DNA from: Coccinella septempunctata
Taxonomy: Eukaryota; Arthropoda; Insecta; Coleoptera; Coccinellidae
DNA: 64,000 nucleotides
Assembly: GCF_907165205.1 (NCBI RefSeq)
Contig: NC_058198.1
Span: 3,449,001 to 3,513,000 of the forward strand
Reading direction: 5' to 3'
Shown: positions 40,501-52,400 of the stretch, one piece after another
Numbering within the stretch: position 1 is the first letter of the stretch
Layout of the letters: every line of letters begins with the position of its first letter
Position numbers and translations under genes: made by a program
Notes under the pieces: model-generated
Told to the model about the DNA's origin: nothing
Database searches by the model: none
Seen by the model: the letters and a program-made list of their open reading frames with translations, nothing else

Positions 40501-43500
40501 GAATAAATGTTGGCGAATTTTGGATCGAGTGAAGCATTATTTCAAAGTTTCTTCCAATATTTCTATTGTCATGTCTTACAATGGAAATATAGATTATATT
40601 CTCTACGAGACATACTTGACGAAAGTGCATTTTTGAAATGTTATAAAAAAAATGATTTTCTTTTCACGAAATTCTCATTTTTGTACCAGTTAGTGTGAAA
40701 ACACATGAAAGACCATACTGAGATTGAAGAGTTCTTTGAAATGATATCTCACTCAAATCTTATGGCTCTTTAAAGAAAATTGAAGACTGAAATTTGAATA
40801 GTAGACAGTACGTGACTTTGTTTTTAGAAAAATCTACTGAACATGACAAATTGATCTACTCTACGTATACTTAAACTACGAGTAATATACAACACTTACT
40901 TGTACTCAGTTTGCCCAACTTTTGAGACCAAAAACATTACTAACCTAAAAATAAGAAAAAATTATTAGAGAATTATATTTTGAGAGTATTCATCTGTATT
41001 ATATTGCGATGATTTTAGGGCAGCATTTTATATTTTTTCATTCCTCAGTTATTTCATTAGAAATAAATTAGCTATTTTCCCCGTGATCGTTGGTTTTATA
41101 TATCCTGGCATGATTAATTTTAATTTCATAGATTGATTTTGAGTTCAATGAATAATCCAGATACTTTGAAATATTCGAAGGTCGACAACCCCTTATACTT
41201 GGTAAAATTTATTCTTCTCCAGCAACAGGAAATTTATTCCTGCAGCTTGTAATGTATACACAGTACCATCTATTTTTAGGGAGAATCGATATTCTATTAG
41301 AACGTCATTATGAATTCATGATTCTCGGATATATCGACCGATATCCATGTTTATGGTGGGTTAGTATTCAGGGTATGCTCGTTTCCATAGTTAGCAATTC
41401 GGTGAATGAAGATTCTACATTTGACGGATGTACGCAACGATCAATATCTGTATAATATTCATTGACAAAAGCTTCGGTATAGTGGAGGCTGACAATGATG
41501 AATTTTTAAGAACCTGCCCAAAATATACTATCAGGTTCGGAAAAATATTTAGGTCTTATCGTATTGGGTTGATACTCAATAGTCTCATACATAAAGACAA
41601 ATAGTCATTGCTAGAAACTCGTAATTTCAGGTTCCGGATATCTTAAGAAACTTGCAATTAAGAGCAAAATATTTGAAGGAAGATATAAAGCGACAGCGCA
41701 TTCACCAATTTGCAACCGACGTTCATTTTATTCTGAAATATTTTCCGGGAAATATTTCCATTAGTTTTTACAACAAAATCTGTATTATACGCATAGAAAA
41801 AGTTCAACACTTTTAAGAAGGTTGAAACATACTGAGAAATATTTGCGTCTGTTCATAAGTCTATATAGCGGATAAATTTCATGTTCGTTTTTCTTCCTTG
41901 CTTTGTTTCCTCTTCCACGAATCTCTTTTGTGTATGAATGGCTTTGTCTGCCACGAAGTTGCTATGAATGATGTTCACTTCGATGACAGCAAGACAGTCG
42001 CCTCACCTAGATGAATTTCTCTTTCTGAATATGCAACTTGAATCGTCTTTGAAAGGATTGTTTTCTCCTTTATTTTGATATCAGACGGATGAACGGGATG
42101 TCAGTGATATGTTGGAACTGCTTATTGTTTCTTTGAATTTCCGCTGAATATACTCATGAATGGATTTACGTCTTTCACAGACCCTATAGAAACGGATTGT
42201 TTCAGATAGAATAGAGGAAAGTGTCACTCAAAAACTGAAAGATGTACCCAATAAGTTCTGTACTTTTTTTCTCATGGTATGAACTACTACTTGATGTTAT
42301 TTTCATGTTTCCAAATAACATGACTTCCCTGACATATCTTCGAAATCATTCTCATTATTTGGAGTGGATGAAATTTGCTTAATGAGCTTCCAGTGGAAAT
42401 AATTACGAGTGTATCAGTTTTTTCAATATCTTTTTGATTTTTGCTCACCCTGTACGGTTCCTTTGTCACGCTGCTACCTACATTTGGTCCGCTAATTTGG
42501 CACATCAAACCATAATTGACACGTACTAATTTATATCTCGCAGACATTACACTTAAGTGATAGACATCAATTTATATTACCCTGTGTAATTCTATCACGT
42601 TGTGACATTACCGTAACAAAATAGTCCCAGCGCACTTTGTACTCGGCTTACACCCTCGCAAAGTGAAAGTCTAGCCCTTCCAGAGCCCTAACAGGGCCTT
42701 AAATTGGGTCAATTGCCTGTAAGCAAACAGTTCTTGTTCACACAGGTGGTGGCATATTGACTCAACGGTTAGAGCAAAATGGTTAAGTCTCAATTTCTCC
42801 ATTTTATTTCCAGTTATGGAAAGTTGGATTTTAGTTGAGTGGAAAGGGGAGTTCAACCCTTTACCTCCATTATTCGATAATAATCGTTGACATATCAACA
42901 AATAATGTAAATTCGTATTGTGATTAGTAAATCATCAATCAAAGTATGATGCTTAGTATTCCATTATCGGGGTTTATCCACATTTAGTGAATAGGGGGAG
43001 CATTAATCTGGTTTATTTCCGTATCCACTGGCTGTTGGGTATTCCAAAGCTGTTTACCTCTCGGATTAGCTATGAATTTCGCGAATATTGAGCAAAATCG
43101 GGTTCTAAATTAGTGTTTACTCGGATATTATGTTTGGTATTTCACCTTTTGGAACTATTCCACACTATAAATGATGAATATGGGAAGATTACATGTATTG
43201 AGTTGTTTTTTGAGCAGTTTTTCGAATTTATAACCCTGAAACTGTGACTATAGGCATATTTAGCTTAAGATCGAAAGGTTTTCATTCACATGGTTCAACT
43301 TTTTGGATATTTAAAGAATTTTTTGAAATTTCAATATTCAACAGCCCTGTCAAAATTATCATGCATCATTGAATTGGCCAAATATAATGTTATTTAAATC
43401 ATTTGACAGCTATACGTGGTTTAAAAGGAGGTTCAAAACCGTCATAATGATCATTCCCTAATTAAATCGGTTGTAAAGCTTTTTTGTTAATCGAAGTAAT

Positions 43501-44382
43501 ATGTTAATAGGTTTGGCTGGATCGAATTAAGTCGAAATGAAATTAACTTGATGCGCTATTCTTGATATTATAAACTAGTGAACCATTTACAAAGGCCAAA
43601 AAATCAAGGAACCTTTATAGTGACCACTAACTGAAACCTGAAAAAATTATTCATGAAATTCATCAAAATTGCAGTTTATTCTTGTTGCTTTCAGAGAACT
43701 ATCTACCCAGGGAATGTTGTTTTTCATTGGGGTGAATACTGAATATTGGATATTGAATTATGTTGTACTAGACCATGGTTGTATCTGATAAGCCGGAGAA
43801 TGTTAAAGTAATTCGTGAATGAATATGTCAGATTTATCCCAGGAGATATAATAATGAAAACGTTTTAAATAGCTGTAAAGGAAGGTGTTCGATCGTCTAA
43901 CATCAAAACACGGCATTGACACAATATCAGAAATTCACAACAAGACCGAAAATGGTAAATGGTTTCGCACCAACCTGCATTGAGGTCTTTCGAGTGAATC
44001 ACATGGCACTGTTTCTAACATTGAAAAATAGTTGAGGCGTTTTCATGGACAGCACGAGGGTGAACACTGCTTTTGAGCACACTACAATTACCGTAGGTTA
44101 ATACAGAAAATACTGCAAGACGGCAGATAAGAGACTTAGGCAAATGTGATAACAAGTATAAGGGAGTGGTTGTGAACGGGCCATACGATCACCCCTATGC
44201 GACGCGACTCAAGAAATCGATATTGAGGAATGACCTACTAACTATAATCATAACCACGAAATCAGTATTAGCAGGTCTACTTACGTCAACTGTGTTTGTT
44301 ACGAATGAAAATCCTGTTAAAATCATGCGGAATATTGGTCTTCATTTATTGCTGTATTTTCCTGATGAAATTTGGCTTTCAG
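40501..44382. other. Non-coding region
   Basis: AT-rich sequence with scattered short open frames and no recognisable exon, RNA gene or element with clear ends. Confidence 0.45.
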
Positions 44383-44562
44383 CGATCCCCTCGTGGCCTT
44401 GCTCGATCTGGATGTACCTGAAGCACATTCCGAGGCACACGCGATGTCTTGCCTGGAACAGGGGCACCAGAAGCATATCCTGCGACAGGCTCGCGTTGAT
44501 TCTGATTTTCCGCCGAGAAATCCGATTCGATCCTTCAGCTTGTCATAACGAATCTTCAACAG
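44383..44562 (+). other. Possible terminal exon of an unidentified + strand gene
   Basis: Between a pyrimidine-rich acceptor (ggctttcag, AG at 44381-44382) and a CAACAG|GTACGG donor (GT 44563-44564) lies a GC-rich block. From 44384 it is open for 54 codons and ends in TAA at 44546-44548. The translation begins DPLVALLDLDVPEAHSEAHA and ends IRSFSLS; it looks protein-like but I recognise no family. Other frames on both strands are also partly open because the block is GC-rich. It may instead be leader sequence of a - strand transcript. No partner exon was found. Confidence 0.25.
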
Positions 44563-44579
44563 GTACGGTTGACAACCGT

Positions 44580-44960
44580 GAAAACTAACCCTCCCCCTTA
44601 ATACGACGTCTTTTTCGTCACGTCAAACCGACTCACGCGTTTGACTCCCATCCGGCACTTTTGACTCGGTATTTTTGAACTTAGCGCGCACTTGGAGTCG
44701 GGGCAGCTACAGGAAAATTCGGGAGCACGCGTATGCGTCAAGCTGGAAACTCACTCTAGTCTAACCCCTATTCCTTCGTAGACTTAGTGGTGCTGATGAC
44801 GTCACATAGTCAGTAACGATGCAGAAAGCTTCTCCATGGTAACGATATCGTTACTAAAGTTGCTGATGTAAACCTTCAACTTCTCCAGATCGATATGACA
44901 GTTATACTGTCATTCCATTCAGTTTTATCGGGTGGCCGGTCGGCCTTTCAATTTCCGACG
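44580..44960. promoter_or_regulatory. GC-rich island with CRE and palindrome, candidate promoter
   Basis: CpG-containing sequence stands out from the AT-rich surroundings. It holds a perfect CRE, TGACGTCA, at 44797-44804, a perfect 16-bp palindrome GTAACGATATCGTTAC at 44839-44854, and several GTAACGAT copies. On the - strand, CGC|GTGAGT at 44636-44631 is a strong donor that could splice to the acceptor just upstream of the para start codon, about 11 kb away. A para leader exon and promoter is therefore one hypothesis. An unrelated promoter is equally possible. Confidence 0.35.
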
Positions 44961-47052
44961 AAGATGGAGACACGCTACAACCTCCTGTATCATGCACCCC
45001 ATGAAATTTTCATGAGGTGGTTAATTTCAATCATTCCGATAGGTTGAATTCAATTTTCTTTCGGTCGAAAGGGATCATTGACAGGTTGAAATATCTATGT
45101 GGGAGGTAAGAAAATCATTCTTTAGTGGCGAAAATAACCTCTCAGCTTTGATTGATCGATATGTATCCTTTTGAAGGTTAATGTTTTATCCAGGACGAAA
45201 CTCGGGGCTTTGGAAAGCTCCAACTTGGGGTTGTCGAATAAAACTTCAGAATTCCACATTGAAGAGATTTTTCAAAAGAGAACTTTTAATACTCTTGTTA
45301 ATTTCTGAAGGTTGGAATTCAGATGGGGCAGTATTTTCCCTGTTTTTTCAAAACAGATTTCGAAATTTCGAAATCCTGAACTCTGAAGCTCGAACAGCAC
45401 CCTTTGGTTAATTTTTGACCCAAAAATTTTTGAATTCGATCAGAAAAATTTCATGGTTTCAGTTTTTGATTTTTGGAAAATGCCATTTTGAGGATAAAAG
45501 TACAAATGAAAAGAGATAAACTTCAGGTTTTGATTTGAATCGATTCAGCGGATTCGAAAACCTATATTGGCATACCAAACTCCCATAAACCCGCCCTCAA
45601 TTTCGAGAAAATCGAGTTTATCTCAATTTTCCACTTTTCAATTTCGTTTGGACAGATCTCCTGACTTGTTTTCAATGATTTTTTTTTGCTAGGACATTGA
45701 TAGAATGCCCTCAATCTTTTTGAGATAAGCAAATATGGTAATTTGATTTTGAAAGCGATATTGAGGAGGAGTAAACAAATTTTTTCGCATAATATTCAGA
45801 AGATGAAAACAAGGCGAGTAAAATGACAATCTGATGGTTTTCCTTGCAAACTATTCAGAGAGATTAAACAATTTCCTTCCTAATAAGCCTCTTTTCCCTT
45901 TTCCACCTGGCATTCTGTGTAGAATTATGTAAAAGACTAATATAAGTTCTTGATCACATTAACAGTGTCATTTTTCTACCACTAATGAAAATGGGTTCGT
46001 CATCGAAATGGAAATATTCAGTTTTTGTGGGTATATTGCCCATATTACTAAATATAGCAGGTATTTTCATCCCTTCAGGACCTATAAGATTCATTATTCA
46101 AATAATAAAAGAGGCTTTCCCATCAGAAATATGGAATTCCTTGCCTATTCAAAAATATCCAGCATTAGGTAATGTGAACGATAAATAAATAATTCATCGA
46201 ACCGATTCAGAATAATTAGATTCCCAGCAGTTTCGGGAATGTGGATTGATCTTGGATTTGAATACCAAGATTGAGGAGACGTTGGACTTGAGTGTCATCT
46301 TTCGTAAATGCTGAATTTTTTGGGAAAAAAAGTTCTACTTAGTGAACATTTCAGGATGGGTTAATGCCTCTTCAAATTAGAGGAAAGCAGACTAGGTGAA
46401 TTATGCATAGGATGTTACGAGAGGGAGGTATCAGATTACAAATGTGATTCTCTGATTGACGCCCCTTCAATTCACAACAGTGTAATTCATTCAGCAGTTT
46501 CCATGTTCATATGGAGTTGAAATGATCGAATAAGTCGAGATGGTTATCTATGGACTTTATCTCATTTTTTGTTTGTGTAGTATTCAGTTTAACCTCATCG
46601 AAAGTGCTAAAGATTAGTAAGTGTATTCAGCAAGTATTTATCCAGAGTACGAAATTTCAGAATTGAAACTGCACCGATTTCAAGACCATATTTGAAAAAT
46701 TTATATTTTTATAGTTGCAACAGCTTCTGTTTGTTCGAGTACTTATATTTCCATGCCAAACGAATCTCTGATACTATTCCTGGGGATAGTATTTCTTCTA
46801 TAATCTCAATTTTAAGGATATCAAGTTTAAATTTTCCATTTTTCATACCACAATTCAATTCGTAAAGCTCTGTTACGTCTTCAGGAAACTTTAGTTTTTC
46901 GGAAATTCGAGACAGCTTTTTAAATGTCCTAGGGCACTATTAAACTGCTGTAATTCTCGAAGCGTGGAGCAAAAATGTACGTTTTTTCGAAATTTTTACA
47001 TTCGATTTATGATTGGACCAAGAGGTCCAATCGATGCTTATTACAAATCAGA
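44961..47052. other. Non-coding region upstream of cubilin
   Basis: AT-rich; no recognised exon or element. A 67-codon open frame at 45985-46188 contains a short hydrophobic segment but no known motif. Confidence 0.45.
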
Positions 47053-47099
47053 AGATAAGAGATATATTCGGAGATATTATCTTCTGCGACTATAAAAAG
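47053..47099 (+). promoter_or_regulatory. Candidate cubilin core promoter: paired GATA sites and TATA box
   Basis: AGATAAG at 47053-47059 and its inverted form TTATCT at 47077-47082 precede TATAAAAAG at 47091-47099. The putative start codon follows at 47128, so a start site 30 bases after the TATA box would leave only a few leader bases. That argues either for a very short 5' UTR or against one of the two assignments. GATA factors control insect nephrocyte and gut genes, where cubilin acts; the link here is inference. Confidence 0.3.
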
Positions 47100-47127
47100 A
47101 AAAAAATTATGTTGAGAATGAAATACC

Positions 47128-49472
47128 ATGACTGGCATACATCCTGCTGTTCTGGGTCTAGCAGTGTGTGTCTAGTATGGATTCGCTCAATAAGTGTCAA
47201 AAAGTCTCATGAAAAAAAATTCCTTCAGTGCTGAGATACTCTCTATCGATGGAGAAATTACAATTCGTTCGGCACAGGACAAAAACATATCTTTCGAGAC
47301 AGATGGACAAGGCGACGTTTACATCAAGAAGGCCAGTTTCGCGAATGCTGCATCCACGGTAATCCACACATCCCAATGATCTTCCCCCATTTTTTAAACC
47401 GTCAATGATGTTCCAGATAAAAAGGGCCGACGAAGTCATGGATGATTATAAAACCGTCCTTGCCTCGAATGTTGAACGCTTGAAAGTATTACATCTGATT
47501 GTCGAAATAGTCGTGAAGCCCGATGTTAACAAATTGGAAGATAAACTGAAGAATTTCAAACATTCGAACTCTAATCCAAACGTGCGTATTTCTGGGAAAA
47601 TGAGTAACTGATGGTTGTCCCAACTAAAACGAGCCCACACTTGGTGAATAGAAACAAAATCAATTGTGCTGTCTCCAATGAAGGATGGGGCGTTTTAGTT
47701 TGGACACCCTGTATGATATCAACAAATCCATATGACAATTCGGTGTTCTGTCGACAGTTAGGCGACAATCTCAAGGCGGAAATAGCAGAATTGAGGTCTG
47801 CAGTGGCAAAACTGAAAAGACTTATAACGAAAAATGAGTGTGCCAGTGGCCCTTGTAAAAATGGGGGTACCTGTCAAGATCTCTTCGGCCATTACCACTG
47901 TAGTTGTCCGAACGGTTGGGAGGTACGTAAAATTATTACTCCTATAAACATTTTACCAAATTTCTGGATTTTCAGGGACTTAGTTGCGAAAAAGACGTAA
48001 ATGAATGTGCGTTGTTCAATTCAACAGATTTGGGATGTCAGAATGGCGGAATATGCCGCAATAAACCTGGATCATACGAGTACTGTCTTTCTCATAATTC
48101 CACAACTGTTTTCATGAAATTATCGTATTTTCAGTTGTATATGTGCGAATGGTTGGCATGGTTTGCATTGTACCACCAAAAAGACAGACTGTTTCTCTGG
48201 TTCAGCCTTCGAAGTATGCGGTCATGGTACTTGTATACCGCAAAATAATGAGCTTGGCAGAAAATGTATCTGTGATCAGGTGATTATTTATCAGTTTGTT
48301 TATGTTTTAGAAGTGTTTGGCACACGTCTATAAGAGAGTGAAGAAATATTGATTAGCTCACTTCTAATTGAGCTCATATGTCATTGGTGTGTCCAAAAGA
48401 AAAATGAGGAACTGACGCTCCTGATATTTTCGATTTGAGAATATTAAAATTGGAGGTTTTCTTGGCAGGGTTGGAGGAAGTCGAATGAAAATGAAGCCTG
48501 TGTCATCGACGTGGACGAATGTAAGGAGGAAAATCCGGTATGCTCAAAAGATCCACTTGTTTCTTGTGAAAATACCCCTGGATCCTTCCACTGCGGCCCA
48601 TGTCCTGCCGGTAGGTATTCTTGAATGAAACACGGGAATAAAAAAAAAAGTGATCTATACTAAGAATCAAATTTTGCTAGGCTACACTGGAAATGGACAG
48701 TATTGCACAGATATCAATGAGTGTGAACTTTTCAATGGCGGTTGCAGTCCTGGAGTGGAATGCATAAACACGCCTGTGAGTAGAACTACTATTTTTGGAT
48801 AAAATTCACTTCTGCCCAGTTAAAAAAATAAAAACTGCTAAATTGACAATACGTAATTTTCGTCTGAAGGGATCAAGAGAATGCGGTCCCTGTCCTCCAG
48901 GGTACATCGGCAACGGATCTGCTTGCACCTACCAGGGAGTCTGTAGAAGAAATAATGGAAATTGTCATTTCCTGGCTACATGTGTCGAATACCCCAGTAA
49001 GTTCATCAAGTTTTGTCCCATGATCGAAAAATACAATGTTCGGTGAAAAACTACTTCTGCATTATTTTTCCCGATTGATTTTCTTGCAGACATCGAATAT
49101 CACGAGTGCAGATGTCCTCCTGGATATACGGGCAATGGGTACGGACCTAGAGGATGTGTTCCTTCTACAGTAACGGCGTGCAGTTCAAATCCTTGTAAAT
49201 TTGGAACGTGCACACCAGACTCCAACCGAATCGAAGGTTTTAGGTGTAAATGTCAGAAAAACTACTACGGTAAAACGAAATAATACCGTTTGGTCGGTAT
49301 TCTCAACAATGATCTTATCGTCTTTCAGGAAAGTATTGCAATCATTCGTTGGGGTTGTGTTCCAGCAACCCTTGCAAAAATGGAGGACTCTGTGTCGATC
49401 AAAATTCCACGTCATATACTTGTATATGCCCTCACTCTTATATCGGTAAAAACTGCGAGATAAGTCCTCAGG
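47128..49472 (+). CDS. Cubn: Cubilin exons 1-11: signal peptide, N-terminal region and eight EGF-like domains
   Basis: Exons: 47128-47174, 47229-47358, 47417-47581, 47758-47922, 47976-48079, 48135-48279, 48469-48610, 48681-48775, 48870-48996, 49090-49269, 49329-49472. Exon 1 gives MTGIHPAVLGLAVCVYAE, a plausible but short signal peptide; it joins exon 2 through a 54-nt intron and is the least certain exon. Exon 2 encodes EILSIDGEITIRSAQDKNIS, the conserved cubilin N-terminal segment thought to bind amnionless. The EGF-like domains start at ECASGPCKNGG and end at GKNCEIS. Several carry the DVNEC/DVDEC/DINEC calcium-binding start, and the CPPGYxGNG type is typical of this family. Confidence 0.9.
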
Positions 49473-52400
49473 GTAAGGCCAATAAAGCTTAATTCGTTCT
49501 CCATACTACTCATCTTTTTTCTCAGAGTGTGGTGACTTAGGGATGCAAGAAATTGGTGAGATAAGTTACCCCTCTAGCCCATCAGCCTATCTGATGTGTG
49601 TCTGGAACGTTCGTACTGAGGAAAATAAAGTTTTCAATATAACTTTCGTTGATTTCAACATAGGAAATGGTGTTGTTTGCATTGATGAATGGCTTAAGGT
49701 AAAGGAGCCAATAAGTGAAAATGGAAAGTATTTGGTTCGTTTTTTAGATAACCGAGGGGAGCGGGGATGAAGTCAATTTCCTTGGAAAGTTCTGTGGAAA
49801 AGAATTACCGAGAAATGGACGATTATTGAGTACCAAGAATAAAATCACGATCAGTTATAGGGCGAAAAATAGACTGTCTTCCTTCAAGCTGCGATGGGAG
49901 TCTGTCCGACCACGTGAGAAAATCTTCATCTTTTAATTAGCAAGCTTTCAATTATCGTTTCATTTCAGAATGCCATGAAATTCTCAATTTGACGTCGAAA
50001 TCAACTGGAAGTATAAAATCGCCCAATTGGCCTAATGATTATCCTGAAAACATGTGAGTCGCATCCTTATTTAGAGATGAAATCCAGAATAATTTCTTTC
50101 GATTTCAGAGATTGTCTTTGGTTGTTGCAAGCACCTGCTGGCAAATCTATCAGGTTGACTTTCTTCAATTTCGATTTAGGAAATGACTCATACTGTATCG
50201 GAGATTTTCTGGAAGTGAGTGACTCAAAATATCGTTAAATAATTCTTCGAGATAATATTTTGGCTCATTTTGGAACTCGTTCTAAATTTTTAAGCTTTAT
50301 TTTTGAAGTTTTTCTGCAAGCAGAAACGCATTTTTGATTACATGCTGATCAATCTAAATATTTTCAAACTTCGTTAATCACTGAAGCAGTTTAGGTCATG
50401 CATCGTTCTGGCAGAATGGCAATATTTTTGGGTGTAGTAAAATATTATTGAACCCATTAAAATTGATGGAATTCTTTTCTCTGTACATTTTAATACGTGG
50501 AATCCATATTTTTTGTGTTACAAGGTATCCTCATCATTCACTGAGGGAAAAGACATCCTGATAAAAAAATGCGGAGGGCCAGCCCCAGAAGAAATTATAT
50601 CGCAAACACCTGAAATGCGTATTCATTTTCACTCAGACCACAAAAATTCCCATCGTGGTTTTCTGATCAACTATTCTCTGCAACCGGGTGGGTTTGTTTT
50701 ATGCTGACCTATTGGAATAGCGCAAGGTTTAATAATATGCACGTTTCAGGTTGTGGAGCTTTACTAAATAATGCCAGTGGTGTTATAGTTCCACCAAGGG
50801 TTGCCAAAGAAATTGTTTGTTTTTATCAAATAAATCATAATCTCGAATTGAAAACAAAGCTGACTTTCAACAGACTATCTCTTCGCGAATCTGATGGTTG
50901 TACCGAGGAATATGTTGCTGTGAGTGAGGAGAACGAGGAAAAAGGTTATAGAATGAGAATGAAAACGATTTTTTTTAGTTATACGAGGGGTATAATACAA
51001 GTGGTTCTCTGATTGGAAGATACTGTGGAAATACTGTACCCTCTGTGTATATCTCTGACAGTGGTGTCATTTCCGTAAAGTATAAAAAAACTGGATCCTC
51101 ATCGTATTTCTCTTTGGCATATGAAGCAGGTGGGTAATGTTATCAAGATGAACAGCTTTTACTCATTTTATAATTGTTTACCTTTCAGTTTGCGAAAAAA
51201 TTCTTGAGACCCCCAGTGGATATATCCTTTCATTGGGGTATCCAAATGCATTACCTGTCGGTCTAACTTGCTACTATCTGATAAAACAACAGCCAGTATC
51301 ACTGATTACTCTGCATATTTCTTTGATGGACGGTGATTATTTGTACTACGACAATAATTGCGAATCTAGGGTTTTCGAGGTGGGTTCAGAATCGAAGCTC
51401 TTGGGATGTTCACAAAATCACCTGTTTCAATTTTCAGATTAGAGATGGGGATAATGAAAATGCCACCTTGGTTGATACACCCATCGACTATGAAGATGAT
51501 GATGGTACAAGCAGTTTTACCGTCTATTCTAGTTCTAACTCGTTGTGGATCAAAGTTAACTCTTCTTCCACTGAATGCGCTTCTAGCTTCACGGCAACTT
51601 ATTCAACAACTTCAGGTATTCAAGTAGCTAGGAAAGATCATTCGATCAATTCAACAAATGACCTTTGTTTCGTATAATTCATTCGAGGACTCTTTTTTCG
51701 CAGATTGTGGATCTTTGTTGAGGAACATGACCGGATCCATAACATTCAGCAACACCAAAAGGAGCAAAAAATATTGCAGGTGGATTCTGCAAGCACCCAG
51801 TGGTTTCTTCATTCAGCTGTACGTGACCCTTTTGGACTTCTTTGGCTCTATTAACAGTGATTGCTCCGCGAATCATGTGAACTTATACGAGAACAATTCC
51901 TATTCGAAGGAAGCTAAATTGATTGGTTCTTATTGCGGCAAACGGATTCCACCTGTGATCCTCATACCATCGAATTTGGCCACCATCACTGTGACAAGCG
52001 CGGGAGCTTTAAGAGATCAGGAATTTTCGGCAAATTACATATTTCTCAACGAAAGTAAAGGTAGGTTGATGCCAGCACCAAATGAACACCTCTCATCCAG
52101 AGTCTTCTGAACAAAAAATTTATTTAGTGCACGAAACTTTCGTTTTTTCTTGTGAGATCAGAAATATGTTCGTTTTAGTTTTCAGTAGAATAAATTCTGT
52201 AATTGCTGAGATTTCGAACTTTTTTTCTACAGTTTGTGGCGGAAATTTCTTCACCTCATCTGGAGCGATAAAATCTCCACAGTATCCAGGTCCATACCCA
52301 CCATCGTCCGATTGCATCTGGACCATTACTGTGAATACCGATCAGCAGATTGAGCTGAAAACGTCGATTTTCAAGATGAGAGTACCTTGCACTATGGAAT

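Noticed and set aside
44166..44588. 140-codon + strand open frame over the GC-rich block
   Set aside because: Rich in Trp, Cys, His and Arg in an unnatural pattern and crosses the apparent acceptor; the alternative frame from 44384 looks more protein-like.
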